A stretch of 64,000 nucleotides of DNA from Acidobacteriota bacterium (GCA_013286465.1 JABDFR010000003.1:35450-99449), one strand, 5' to 3'; numbered from the stretch's first letter, positions 1 through 8,057 are shown. Translations and numbers: made by a program. The notes: generated by a model from the sequence alone, not told the origin.

Positions 1-153
1 GCGCACTGCCATCAAGGAGTTTCGGCGCCGCCGAATCTTCTATGAACTTCTCGACGCCTGTTTTTGTCGTAATGGGCATTTTGGGCGTGGCGCCTGTGCA
101 CACTGCAGGCGCCCAGCATCGACGCCGCAAAACATCGAGGCAACCATCGGGTT

Positions 154-318
154 TTACGCCCCTGTGCGAATTCGCTTGCCCACGTAAAGCGCAGCAGATC
201 CTGCAAGCAAGCATGCTGCAATCGCAGCATGGTGCACACTCAGCACCGCCCCAACAAGCACGCACCCAGCCCCGCCAATCTGAACCGAATAACCAACAGT
301 AGATTTGTTGATAGACAT
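154..318 (-). CDS. Small hypothetical membrane protein (54 aa)
   Basis: A 54-residue product with two hydrophobic stretches, roughly residues 9-27 and 30-46, and a short basic C-terminus, so probably a two-pass inner-membrane peptide. The ATG at 318 is chosen over the upstream in-frame start at 366 because GAGG lies just before it on the minus strand. It is the last of three small minus-strand genes. Size and shape would fit a holin-like or other phage membrane peptide, but there is no recognisable family signature, so no function is assigned. Confidence 0.4.
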   Translation of the reverse strand: MSINKSTVGYSVQIGGAGCVLVGAVLSVHHAAIAACLLAGSAALYVGKRIRTGA

Positions 319-547
319 GCACACCTCGACCAAAATGGATTTGAAATAATCAGACAATCCCATCAAGAAAGCTTTGTCGTGATTTCCATCGTGCAGGAAT
401 CCGCGCAGAACCTCGGCACCCTACCCGTTGCGGCAAAATCCCCGACGCCGTCATTCCGAATCCCTTTTCGGCGTCAGGGATCCGCATTTTACTTTTGCCG
501 TGGAACGGGCGTCCGCAAAACATCGGCCGCAAAACCACATCACATCC

Positions 548-886
548 CTACTCAGGAGGATCGAGTGCCGGCGTCGCATCGTGATCCGGCCGGGGCACGC
601 TGTGAATCAATTGCACGATAGCATTCGCAGGAATCTCATCAGACTCACGCGGAGGATCCAAAATCTTCACGCAGTCCCGCGCCGTATCCAGCAGCAATTT
701 CGCGTCTTGCGCTGTGCTTTGGGCGGCGCTCTTCCGCTCGATCAGGCATTTGTATGTCTTCGCGACAACAGACTCGTCCACACCTTCGATCCGCATCGCG
801 TCGGCCATTCTTAAGCGCCGCTTAGGCTGTCCGTCAGCCGGCGATTCTGCAGCTACACCCGAGATTTGAGGTTTTGTCATCGACAT
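548..886 (-). CDS. Hypothetical protein (112 aa), phage-like context
   Basis: A charged, soluble 112-residue protein without signal peptide or membrane segment. The composition is coding-like (mixed Lys/Arg/Asp/Glu with a helical centre around residues 25-75), unlike the Arg/Pro-rich shadow frames nearby. Residues 44-70 look like an amphipathic helix. ATG codons at 886 and 880 are both possible starts. It sits between two other small minus-strand genes and could be transcribed from the promoter at 1519-1547. I do not recognise the family; an accessory or prophage-remnant gene is an inference from size and neighbours only. Confidence 0.45.
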   Translation of the reverse strand: MSMTKPQISGVAAESPADGQPKRRLRMADAMRIEGVDESVVAKTYKCLIERKSAAQSTAQDAKLLLDTARDCVKILDPPRESDEIPANAIVQLIHSVPRPDHDATPALDPPE

Positions 887-1009
887 GTTCGTGAAGACCC
901 CGCAAGAAGTAAGATCGACTCGAAGCCTAAAATCAGATTAAAAAACTCCGGCCGCTAGAAGAAAGATAACGATCGACTTGAAACTCCACGGCCCGTCGCC
1001 GCCCCTGAA

Positions 1010-1378
1010 CTACGCAAGCACTTCTACCGTAACGCCGCTCCCGCCGGTAATCGAAGTCAACTTCGCTCGTATGAATTTAGCGTTCACCGCCGTCACCGTG
1101 CGCGCCTCGCCCGCCGCAGCCGTAGACGTATCAATCGTCTGATAATGTGCATCCACATCGTCCAACGCAGTCTGCAACGTAATGCTGATGGCGCTCGGCG
1201 CACTCGCGAAGATAGTCTGCCAGCGAACCGTGCGCCCCTGCTCGCCGCGCCCGGAGTAATCAGGCAGCGCAAACTGCTGGCTAGCCTGCCCCGCTGTAGG
1301 CGACTCCGCATTGAACGCCAACGCCACATCTCCAGGAAAGATCGCAAAGGGCGGATTCTGCGTATTGTAATTTGGCAC
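1010..1378 (-). CDS. Hypothetical protein (122 aa), beta-rich, phage-structural-like
   Basis: A Ser/Thr/Ala-rich 122-residue protein with alternating hydrophobic residues, as in a small beta-rich domain; it has no signal peptide and no cysteines. The GTG at 1378 is chosen because GGAGG lies four bases upstream on the minus strand; the longer frame to 1417 reads through this site. It is the first gene downstream of the consensus promoter at 1519-1547 and probably leads a small unit with the genes at 548-886 and 154-318. The composition resembles small phage virion or head-tail proteins, but no specific family can be named. Confidence 0.5.
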   Translation of the reverse strand: MPNYNTQNPPFAIFPGDVALAFNAESPTAGQASQQFALPDYSGRGEQGRTVRWQTIFASAPSAISITLQTALDDVDAHYQTIDTSTAAAGEARTVTAVNAKFIRAKLTSITGGSGVTVEVLA

Positions 1379-1518
1379 AAAGCCTCCAGAAGAAATGTCG
1401 AATTCAAAAGCAAACACGGGCAGGCAAGCACAATTTCAGAAGCTCAGTTGATTCCGTTCGGGGGTCTTACTGGGGTTGTGTCCGATTGCTGCCACACAAA
1501 TCGAGGTTACAATTAAAA

Positions 1519-1547
1519 CTTATACCTGAAGAGTGATTACTTGTCAA
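1519..1547 (-). promoter_or_regulatory. Sigma-70-type promoter of the small-gene unit
   Basis: Read on the minus strand: TTGACA (1547-1542), a 17-base spacer, then TATAAG (1524-1519). Both boxes are close to consensus and the spacing is ideal. Transcription would start near 1512 and leave a leader of about 130 bases before the GTG at 1378. It lies in the 338-base gap 1379-1716, where nothing else is supported. Confidence 0.65.
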
Positions 1548-1716
1548 GTATTAGTTTTCAAAAGACATTGAGTTTCGGGCAAAAATCCCAACAAACCCCA
1601 TTTTCACCCGTTTCGGCCAAGGCCATACGGAAGCCCACTTCCCATTTGGTAACATTTCGAAACATTTTGCCGAATCCCAAGGGAGGATTCAGACTCTACC
1701 GCCGTTCGGCCCTGTT

Positions 1717-2970
1717 TTATTCCTGCGGTTTCCGTGGCTCAACCCGGGGTGCCGCGTCTTTATCCATCCAATGCGGCGGACGCAACGTAAACGTCACACC
1801 ATTCTTGGCGTTCTCATCCACGGTCCTCTGGGTATCCAAAACATCCAACTCAATCGCGTTAGCTCCGCCATAACTCGTAACGTAATGCAACCGTCCGCCC
1901 TCAAGCCAATAATCGGTCACTCCAAAACTAGTCCCATCCTTAAGAATCAACACGGTAGAGTCCGCGCCTGGCGTAGGAGCCGCAGCGCTAGGCGGCGCGG
2001 TAGCCTCATCCGAGCTCGGTTCCGACTCGGGCGCTCCAGGTTCCCCATAACGCGCCTGCGTCGTGTCACCCGTCACGTTCCCGGTAAAATCCGAATAACT
2101 GCCGCCCGAGTAATATCCATACCCGGGATAGAGATACCCGTACCCGCAAGGGTTATAGCCGTACCCAAATCCGTAGCCATACCCGTAATTAAAACCAAGG
2201 CCAAAGCAATCATCAAAGAAGCCAGGGAAAAATCCGAAGGGATAAAAACCACCGAAAAAAACCGGTCTCCGCCGACGAACGGTCCCTCGCGCCCCCAGCG
2301 AAGCAGAAGGAATCGGCCGCCGGCCCAGGATCACCGCATTCGAATGCGGCGATACGCTACCACGCGCTACAAATGTCCCTCCCGCCCCTCGCGGCGCAGT
2401 CTCAGTACTCGGCGACATGTTTTCCGTCAAAAAATACGTATTTTTCTCACCAGCAACGCCGCTCGATGGCCCCTCTTCCCAGACAAATCCGCGCTTCCCA
2501 AGATCTTTCGGCGCCTCAGGTCCCACCCGGTTCGAATATCCCGGCGTCGCCTCCCAAACATATCCAGGCTCCGCAATGTGCGTCGTCTGCGCCAACCGCG
2601 ATACCACTCGCGCGCCAGAAGCAGTCCCCGATGCCCCGACCGGGCGCGTCGTCGCCGCAACTGTAGCTCCGCCATGCGCTGAAGCACCACTCGGACGCGG
2701 TGCGCTCGGATGCTGGCCACCACCAGAAGAATGGCTACCTCCGCCAGCGACGTGCCCACTGCCGCTACCACCAAAATGCCCACCGCCCCCGCCGCCAGCA
2801 TGGCCACCACCACCGCCTCCATGCTGAATAGCCAACGCCGGTGTAGCACTCAAAAGCACAATTGCGCCAAGGATTTTGGCCGCGTCCCGGAAGGCGCGCG
2901 CAATGACACGCCTCGCTGTGGAGTACCCACGAAGGCCTCTAGAAAGCCCGATCTTCACGAAGTTCGCCAA
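1717..2970 (-). CDS. Secreted Gly/Tyr-rich protein (417 aa), unknown function
   Basis: The N-terminus has a long basic region followed by a hydrophobic segment (about residues 33-47) ending in an Ala-x-Ala site, so it is probably a Sec-exported protein. After it comes a Gly/His-rich low-complexity stretch (about 50-90), a mixed region, a Tyr/Gly/Phe-rich stretch (about 240-285, many GYG and PYG repeats) and a more globular C-terminus of about 80 residues containing a short beta-rich unit around DGTSFGVTDYWLEGGRLHYV. That C-terminal unit resembles small domains found at the end of acidobacterial secreted proteins. A TTG start at 2970 is supported by AAGGAG six bases upstream. The next upstream gene, at 3202-3699, is also an exported Gly-rich protein. 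Function unknown; surface or matrix protein is a guess. Confidence 0.65.
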   Translation of the reverse strand: MANFVKIGLSRGLRGYSTARRVIARAFRDAAKILGAIVLLSATPALAIQHGGGGGGHAGGGGGGHFGGSGSGHVAGGGSHSSGGGQHPSAPRPSGASAHGGATVAATTRPVGASGTASGARVVSRLAQTTHIAEPGYVWEATPGYSNRVGPEAPKDLGKRGFVWEEGPSSGVAGEKNTYFLTENMSPSTETAPRGAGGTFVARGSVSPHSNAVILGRRPIPSASLGARGTVRRRRPVFFGGFYPFGFFPGFFDDCFGLGFNYGYGYGFGYGYNPCGYGYLYPGYGYYSGGSYSDFTGNVTGDTTQARYGEPGAPESEPSSDEATAPPSAAAPTPGADSTVLILKDGTSFGVTDYWLEGGRLHYVTSYGGANAIELDVLDTQRTVDENAKNGVTFTLRPPHWMDKDAAPRVEPRKPQE

Positions 2971-3088
2971 GAGCGACTCCTTCCGGGGACGAGTTCGATT
3001 CTACTCTCTATTTGACGCGAAGCAACACATCGCAGTTGCGAAAATGCGACACGAATAAACGCGAAGTGAAGTTCTACCAATCACAATA

Positions 3089-3113
3089 GGGGAGGGTCCT
3101 TCAGACCCTCCCG
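3089..3113. repeat. GGGAGGG-type palindromic repeat, copy 1
   Basis: GGGAGGGTC, a five-base loop, then GACCCTCCC: a perfect nine-base stem. Related hairpins with the same orientation and loop style occur at 4836, 6983, 7990 and 15958. It lies downstream of the gene at 3202-3699 and lacks a T-run, so it is listed as a dispersed repeat rather than a proven terminator. Confidence 0.6.
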
Positions 3114-3201
3114 ATTCCCGAAGAGATTAAAGCGAAGTAAACTTACAGAAGAAAAAATCAACGAACCAACGAATCCTCTCGATCCGCTAGCTCTAATAGA
3201 G

Positions 3202-3699
3202 CTAAGCCTTCTGCCGGGTAGCCGTAAAAGCCCGATTTCCGCGCCCCATTCCGCCATGACCACCGTGCCCACCGCCGCCATTTCCTCCGTTACCGCCACC
3301 GCCGCCACCATTCCCGCCGTGCCCGCCACCACCAGAAATCGTCCCCTTGATCGTATCCCCGTCCAAAGTCCCCGAATAATTCGTGGTAAATGTCCCGCGC
3401 TGCCCCTTACGCGTAGCGGAAAAATTCACAGTGCTCCCACTTACGCTCCCCTTCACATCCGCAGTGCCGCGCTCCCCTCCAATAGTCCCAGTCAGCGAGC
3501 TCCCATCCTGCGTCAACGTAAGCGTCTGCGTCATAGTTCCATTCGGCGTCTCAAACGAGACCGACCAGGTCCCCGCGACATTAGCAGCCTTCGCGTCCGA
3601 AGGCGGTGCCTGCGGCGAATCCTGTCCGCGCGCGACGCCAGCCGACGCGAAAATCAATCCAGCCACCAAAATCGAAAACCAAAATGATTGCCGTCTCAT
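3202..3699 (-). CDS. Exported beta-barrel-like protein with Gly-rich tail (165 aa)
   Basis: A typical signal peptide (residues 1 to about 24: two Arg, hydrophobic core, cleavage after Ala-Arg-Gly) precedes a domain of about 90 residues that starts with GTWSVSFETPNG and runs as regularly alternating beta strands (TLTQDGSSLTGTIGG and similar), reminiscent of lipocalin- or avidin-like small barrels in acidobacterial exported proteins. The last 45 residues are a Gly/His/Asn low-complexity tail. The start at 3699 is chosen over 3750 because GGAGAGG precedes it on the minus strand and the signal peptide begins there. No enzyme motif is visible; function unknown. Confidence 0.7.
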   Translation of the reverse strand: MRRQSFWFSILVAGLIFASAGVARGQDSPQAPPSDAKAANVAGTWSVSFETPNGTMTQTLTLTQDGSSLTGTIGGERGTADVKGSVSGSTVNFSATRKGQRGTFTTNYSGTLDGDTIKGTISGGGGHGGNGGGGGGNGGNGGGGHGGHGGMGRGNRAFTATRQKA

Positions 3700-3930
3700 A
3701 AAAACCTCTCCTTCACACCTTCGACGTAAAGCACCAAACAACGGTTGCAACTACACCATCCACAAATATTAAAAACACGAACACGCACCGAAAGTTGCAA
3801 ACCCAGAGAAACGCGCGGAGGTGCCCCACGCGCCGTTGCCCAAGGGGTACTTTCGCTCGAGCAGAATTCGAGGTCCAAAAACACACTCCGTCGGAAAAAG
3901 GTCTTGTGACGCAAAATCCCGAAAGGTTCT

Positions 3931-4794
3931 CTAAGCAGAGACCGCGCGCGAACGATCGCCCTTACCTCGCAGATGCCAAATCAAAGCCGCCCCCAAAAAC
4001 ACCGAAGCCAATCCAGCCGTCTGCGCATTGGTCATCCCAAAAAACGATCGAGGATTAATCCGAATAAACTCCACCAAAAATCGCGCAAACCCCGTATAAA
4101 TCAAATAAGCCGCAAACACGAACCCCGCAGGCCGCACCATTCCCAACTGTCCGTCGACGCGGCCTCGCGGCACTCGCTCAAATTTCTTGGCCGTTGCGTT
4201 AATCTTTTCGCCCGCCGGCAGAATCGGAGTCCGCGCCTGAGTCGCCCCAAGCCGCCACAACAACCAAGCAATCAACACTGCGGCCAAAAATTCATAGATC
4301 GGCGTGGGATGCACTCGCTGCAAGGTCGGCACCACCCCATTGGGAAAACTCATTGCCCAAGGCAAGGAAGAAGGAATCCCATAATCACCATCCCCGGAAA
4401 GCAAGCAACCGATCCGCCCTATCCCATAACCAAGCGCCGCCGCTGGCGAAGCCGCGTCGAATAACGTCAGCAATGGTATTCGGAATCGATAACCCAAATA
4501 AATAAACGCCGCAATCCCCGCAATCAATCCCCCAAACCAAGCAAATCCATAGCCAGTAAAGAGCTGCCCCACCGGATCTGCGAAGAGCTCCTGCGGCGTC
4601 TCCAACACATGATAAAGTTTCGCCCCAATCATGCCGGCAAGTGATGGCACCGCCACCAATGTCTCCGCCTCGATCTCAATCCCCCGCCGCTTCAAATCCG
4701 CGCGCATCACAAAAAACGCGCAGATCATCGCCGTAGCCACCATCAACCCAAAGGTCGGCAGCGTAATCGGCCCAAGATGTAAAAACGGAATCAC
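3931..4794 (-). CDS. lgt: Prolipoprotein diacylglyceryl transferase Lgt
   Basis: Lgt transfers diacylglycerol from phosphatidylglycerol to the lipobox cysteine of preprolipoproteins, the first step of lipoprotein maturation in the inner membrane. The 287-residue product starts with the usual short segment IPFLHLGPITLPTFGLM, has about seven hydrophobic segments, the Lgt signature around GYGIGRIGCLLSGDGDYG (about residues 122-139) and the conserved HPTPIYE (about 162-168). Length is normal. The form with SGDGDYG in place of the enterobacterial NGE loop is common in non-proteobacterial Lgt. The start is GTG with no clear Shine-Dalgarno. A likely client in this window is the lipoprotein Pal at 53441-54187. 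A loop of about 30 charged residues near residue 190 is slightly longer than usual. Confidence 0.93.
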   Translation of the reverse strand: MIPFLHLGPITLPTFGLMVATAMICAFFVMRADLKRRGIEIEAETLVAVPSLAGMIGAKLYHVLETPQELFADPVGQLFTGYGFAWFGGLIAGIAAFIYLGYRFRIPLLTLFDAASPAAALGYGIGRIGCLLSGDGDYGIPSSLPWAMSFPNGVVPTLQRVHPTPIYEFLAAVLIAWLLWRLGATQARTPILPAGEKINATAKKFERVPRGRVDGQLGMVRPAGFVFAAYLIYTGFARFLVEFIRINPRSFFGMTNAQTAGLASVFLGAALIWHLRGKGDRSRAVSA

Positions 4795-4835
4795 AACTGA
4801 TCGGTATTTCGCATTTGACTTAGCTTTTTCCCATA

Positions 4836-4879
4836 GGGGAGGGCCGGGTTAGCCCTCCCGCAGGCCGCAACAGCGGCCG
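4836..4879. repeat. GGGAGGG-type palindromic repeat with second hairpin, copy 2
   Basis: GGGAGGGC / GCCCTCCC stem at 4837-4859, followed at 4864-4879 by GGCCGC-AACA-GCGGCC. The two-hairpin arrangement is repeated at 7990-8035. It is intergenic, between the starts and ends of minus-strand genes. Confidence 0.65.
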
Positions 4880-4919
4880 AACGAAAAAAATCAAACCACT
4901 CGGCCCAGAACGCCACAAA

Positions 4920-5375
4920 CTAAACCCACCCCTTCATCTGATAAGCCCGATAACCACCCACCGCCAAAGCCGCCAGCTGCACAAACAACAACAAATCCGG
5001 CTCAGTAAAATTGAAACAGGATTTCCCATGCTTATGCCGTTTCAAATCCCCCGAAATATTTTCCTCCAATTCCGGATGCGTATAAATCGGCATCAAATGA
5101 AAACTAACGTAATTCTTCTGAATCAACACGCTCCCAAAATACATCGGCTTGCCCTTGAAGGTAGGCCCACGCGACACAAGCTCATACTTCCCAGGTTCGT
5201 CTCTAATAACCCGCAATTTCCCGTCAAACTCACTAAGAATGGCCCTCAGCGCCGCAAAAGTAGCCAGCGCCCCAGGCGATGAATTCTTCAAACCGCCAGC
5301 AGCAGATTTCGCACGGCCGGTCTTAGCGCGCTCCGGCTTTTTATGTTTCGCGCTACGTCGGGTAGGTTTAGCCAT
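4920..5375 (-). CDS. Hypothetical protein with DUF1801/YdhG-like region (151 aa)
   Basis: The first 35 residues are very basic (Lys/Arg/Ala), then comes a domain of about 110 residues: GALATFAALRAILSEFD, YELVSRGP, MYFGSVLIQKNYVSFHLMPI and a C-terminal helical part ending in YRAYQMKGW. The pattern of a substrate-size fragment followed by FHLMP and a Phe/Lys-rich strand reminds me of the small DUF1801 (YdhG/iron-chaperone-like) fold, but the similarity is weak and untested. An ATG at 5375 is preferred to the GTG at 5393: TACAAT ends six bases before this ATG, so the mRNA could be leaderless. Function unknown. Confidence 0.6.
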   Translation of the reverse strand: MAKPTRRSAKHKKPERAKTGRAKSAAGGLKNSSPGALATFAALRAILSEFDGKLRVIRDEPGKYELVSRGPTFKGKPMYFGSVLIQKNYVSFHLMPIYTHPELEENISGDLKRHKHGKSCFNFTEPDLLLFVQLAALAVGGYRAYQMKGWV

Positions 5376-5594
5376 CGCAAGATTGTACGACACACGCCAT
5401 CGCAGCCAAAACTACACTTGAACTACACGCGTCTTCTCACAGTGGTGTCTCCGTACGGATGCGCGACGAAGCCAAAGCACAGTCATCCCGAAGCTTTTTT
5501 AGGGCTGAGCTATCCAGATCTGGGTTTGAATTTGCCGTTTCTTCAATCTTAAATCTGAAATTTGAAATTTCCTGCTCGCCCAACCTTCCCAATC

Positions 5595-6953
5595 TTAAGA
5601 AAGGTGTCTCCGTAAAAACTCCACCGTCTCCCGCCAAGCCAAAATCCTCGCCCGCGCCGTAGCCTCCGGCGTCCCTCCAAAAGCAAATCGAAACCCAAAC
5701 GTAGGTATCTTCGACACCAAAGTAGTAGCCGGCGTATGCGGCAATCGCAAAGCATGCCCAGCCCCAGGATTCCGCACGTGCTTCACCTCATATCCAAATT
5801 TCCGCGCAGCCAACCGTTCCTCAATCGCCTGAGCCATCGGTTCAGAAGGCCAAATCAAATCCGCCCCAGCCGAAACCAGCAAAATCGGTGCCTGAATTTT
5901 CTCCACCTCAATCTTTGCCCGCTCCACAATCTCTTTCTGCTTAAACGAATCCCGATGCAAATTCACAAATCGCACCGGCTTCCGAAATGCAATCAACCGC
6001 GCCGCCGTCCAGACCCGAAACCAGCTCATCCGATAAGGCACGAACGGCAAAGGCTCGCCGCGATAAGTCCAAGATGACCGGTGCCCGTTGCGATCCCGCG
6101 CCGCAGCTCCGGCATCATCTGGGGCCTTGCCAGTTCCTTGCCAAACCACATTCCCCGGCACAATCCCAGCCACAGCCCGAAGCAACGGAATCCGCGACGC
6201 CAACAAAAGCGCAAGCTCCCCGCCCCGCGAAGTTCCATGAATCGCCAATCGCCCAGCGTCCACTTCCGGCTGCCGGCCCAACCAAGCAATAGCCCGCTCA
6301 AAATATTCCAGCGGAATGCTATTCAAAGATGCCGGCAAAGGCTCAAATCCAAAATAAGGCAACGCAAACGCCGCGAATCCGTGCGCAGCCAACGCCGCAG
6401 CAATCTCCCAATCAAGCCCTCCACCAGACCCGCCAACGGTGATCACTGTAGGAAGCCGTCCGGCCGAATCGCCGCCAGGCGTAAGCCCGTCTCGCGCGGG
6501 AATGAACAACAACCCAGGCAGCCCGTCTTCCTCAACAGCCCGAATCGCCGTCCCCGGAGCCACAAAGTGCCGCTCCAGTCGCGCCCGCGCGATTCGCCGC
6601 ACGCCCGCAGCCGACGCCTCAATCGTGATCTCCGCAGGCGTCAACTCCTTCTTAAGATACTGATCATGCTGCCCAGCATCGCCAGGATTCAACTCCAGCG
6701 ACCAGAACAGTCCCATTTCATCCACCCCGCGATAACTTCCCGCGACCGACGCGTCCTCCGCAAGATCGATCGTCCCGTCCGCTCTAGCCACAAACTCGGC
6801 CCACGATTCCCAGCGCCGCGACGAGTCATCCATCGTCCAAGCGCTTACCCGCACCCGTCCCCCAGGCGACGCCCCAGTAACCCGAATGCGCACCTCCTCA
6901 TCCACGAACGCCGTCGCAGGCGTGATAGAAACCCCCATCTCACCAATCTTCAT
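5595..6953 (-). CDS. Acyl-CoA thioesterase/BAAT-family alpha/beta hydrolase (452 aa)
   Basis: The domain order matches the bile-acid-CoA:amino-acid N-acyltransferase/acyl-CoA thioesterase family: an N-terminal Ig-like domain (about residues 8-130, starting VSITPATAFVDEEVRI) and a C-terminal alpha/beta hydrolase (about 145-450). Catalytic residues are visible: nucleophile Ser of GTSRGGE near residue 242, Asp in VSAGADLIWPS, and His in NPGAGHALRLP. Ser rather than Cys as nucleophile favours hydrolase over N-acyltransferase activity by analogy with the characterised family. It is probably cytoplasmic, as there is no signal peptide. The ATG at 6953 follows TATTAT by nine bases on the minus strand, so a very short or absent leader is possible; the TTG at 6959 is an alternative. 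The acyl substrate is unknown. Confidence 0.85.
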   Translation of the reverse strand: MKIGEMGVSITPATAFVDEEVRIRVTGASPGGRVRVSAWTMDDSSRRWESWAEFVARADGTIDLAEDASVAGSYRGVDEMGLFWSLELNPGDAGQHDQYLKKELTPAEITIEASAAGVRRIARARLERHFVAPGTAIRAVEEDGLPGLLFIPARDGLTPGGDSAGRLPTVITVGGSGGGLDWEIAAALAAHGFAAFALPYFGFEPLPASLNSIPLEYFERAIAWLGRQPEVDAGRLAIHGTSRGGELALLLASRIPLLRAVAGIVPGNVVWQGTGKAPDDAGAAARDRNGHRSSWTYRGEPLPFVPYRMSWFRVWTAARLIAFRKPVRFVNLHRDSFKQKEIVERAKIEVEKIQAPILLVSAGADLIWPSEPMAQAIEERLAARKFGYEVKHVRNPGAGHALRLPHTPATTLVSKIPTFGFRFAFGGTPEATARARILAWRETVEFLRRHLS

Positions 6954-6982
6954 GGCCAAATGATAATACGACAGCCTTTATC

Positions 6983-7006
6983 GGGGAGAGTTCTTTAGCC
7001 CTCCCG
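6983..7006. repeat. GGGAGRG-type palindromic repeat, copy 3
   Basis: GGGGAGAG-TTCTTTAGC-CCTCCCG, an imperfect member of the same family as 3089, 4836, 7990 and 15958, again followed by a CCGGCC-rich segment. Confidence 0.5.
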
Positions 7007-7158
7007 CAGTCCGGCCACGCCGCCGCAAGCAAGCTGCCCAATGCACCCCGCAGTCCCCAGCTGTCAAGCTAAGTTGGGGCGCCTTTTAGTCCGGACAGAT
7101 CAAGTGCAAATAGCCTCGGACATCTCGACTTGCTAACGGCACACCATCAATTAAGCCA

Positions 7159-7326
7159 TTGAATCTGAGCAGGATGTATGCTAAGCTTAAGTTGCGTTTG
7201 TTGCTCTTGTGTTTGCTTTTGACGCAGTAACAAGGCTGCAAGGCAACGTGCCGAGCGGCCTTTTTTTTGTGGACTAGAGGCGAACCAGCGCGCAAATAGC
7301 TTTATCCATAACGAGGTAACACTGAA
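7159..7326 (+). promoter_or_regulatory. Promoter and long structured leader of the cold-shock gene
   Basis: TTGAAT (7159-7164), a 17-base spacer and TAAGCT (7182-7187) form a good sigma-70 promoter, giving a leader of about 130 bases before the GTG at 7327. Inside the leader, 7234-7260 forms an imperfect hairpin (GGCTGCAAGGC / GCCGAGCGGCC) followed immediately by eight T (7261-7268), which has the form of an intrinsic terminator or attenuator. The region 7007-7158 shows nothing else. Confidence 0.6.
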
Positions 7327-7530
7327 GTGAAAGAACAAGGAACAGTGAAGTGGTTCAACGCCAGCAAGGGATACGGATTCATCCAACGCCAGTCCGGGGA
7401 GGATGTTTTCGTCCACTTTTCGGCGATCCAGGCCGAGGGCTATAAATCCCTCAACGAAGGCCAGGCCGTCGAATTCGAAGTCAAGAAGGGCCCCAAGGGC
7501 TTGCAGGCCGAGAACGTAGTCAGCCTCTAG
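7327..7530 (+). CDS. Cold-shock protein (CspA family, 67 aa)
   Basis: A 67-residue single OB-fold nucleic-acid-binding protein, the normal family length. The RNP1 motif KGYGFIQR (residues 14-21) and RNP2 motif DVFVHFSAI (about 27-35) are intact, as is the opening [13 protein letters not shown] and the closing PKGLQAENV. The start is GTG, with GAGGT about ten bases upstream. Proteins of this type act as RNA chaperones in the cytoplasm. The long 5-prime leader is typical of csp genes; here it contains a terminator-like hairpin with a U8 tract. A downstream hairpin at 7540-7573 ends the unit. Confidence 0.95.
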   Translation: MKEQGTVKWFNASKGYGFIQRQSGEDVFVHFSAIQAEGYKSLNEGQAVEFEVKKGPKGLQAENVVSL

Positions 7531-7539
7531 TCTCTGACT

Positions 7540-7573
7540 GGCGGGGTGGCCTTCGGGCTGCCCCGCCGTTTCT
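7540..7573 (+). terminator. Intrinsic terminator after the csp gene
   Basis: GGCGGGG pairs with CCCCGCC around an inner GGCC-TTCG-GGC loop, followed by GTTTCTTGT. It lies 9 bases after the csp stop codon. Confidence 0.65.
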
Positions 7574-7641
7574 TGTGTTTGGCAGCAATTCTAAGCACTT
7601 CCCAGCCTCTTCTAATAAGTACGGCCTACTAGGAGGACTCA

Positions 7642-7899
7642 ATGCAGGTTCTGTCTGAAGGTCAGGTAGTACGTCATGACATCTACGGCAACGGCACCGT
7701 CACGGAATCCAATTCCGAGCGCACCATGATCGATTTCGACGATCACGGCGTAAAGAAGTTCGTCACCAGCATCTGGGTAGCCGAGTTAATCGGCGAAGCC
7801 CCAGAAAAGCCCCTAAAGCCACGCCGCGGCGGCCGTCGCAAGAAGTCAGCCACCGCCCAAGCCAAGGCCATAGCCAAAGCCGCAGCCGCCAAAGCATAG
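7642..7899 (+). CDS. Small Tudor/UvrD-C-like protein with Lys/Ala tail (85 aa)
   Basis: Residues 1-50 (EGQVVRHDIYGNGTVTES, then TMIDFDDHGVKKFV) match the pattern of the small SH3/Tudor-like fold found at the C-terminus of UvrD/PcrA helicases and in CarD-type RNA-polymerase-binding domains (G-x-V-x-H-x-x-x-G-x-G-x-V, then a strand with F-D-x-x-G-x-K-x-F). Residues 58-85 are Arg/Lys/Ala-rich, as in a nucleic-acid-binding tail. A strong AGGAGG lies seven bases before the ATG. It follows the cold-shock gene in the same direction but after a terminator, so it probably has its own transcription. A role in binding RNA polymerase or nucleic acid is inferred from fold pattern and charge only. Confidence 0.75.
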   Translation: MQVLSEGQVVRHDIYGNGTVTESNSERTMIDFDDHGVKKFVTSIWVAELIGEAPEKPLKPRRGGRRKKSATAQAKAIAKAAAAKA

Positions 7900-7932
7900 T
7901 TCCCGATCAAATTCATCTCATTCAGAATTTCA

Positions 7933-7962
7933 AGCCCGTCCCAAAAGGACGGGCTTTTTTTT
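7933..7962 (+). terminator. Intrinsic terminator
   Basis: AGCCCGTCC, a five-base loop, GGACGGGCT and then a run of T to 7962: a perfect nine-base stem, just after the gene at 7642-7899. Confidence 0.9.
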
Positions 7963-7989
7963 CGCTGTTGTCCCGGCACTTTTCAGTAA

Positions 7990-8035
7990 GGGAGGGCCGG
8001 GTTAGCCCTCCCGCGACGGCCGCACTCTGGCCGTC
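7990..8035. repeat. GGGAGGG-type palindromic repeat with second hairpin, copy 4
   Basis: GGGAGGGC...GCCCTCCC at 7990-8012, identical in the core to the copy at 4836, followed by GACGGCC-GCACTCT-GGCCGTC at 8015-8035. Confidence 0.65.
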
Positions 8036-8057
8036 ACGACCGTTTGCGGGGGAAAGC

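Noticed and set aside
6081..6998. 305-residue plus-strand frame opposite the hydrolase gene
   Set aside because: Shadow frame, Arg/Pro/Ser-rich; the minus-strand gene has clear catalytic motifs.
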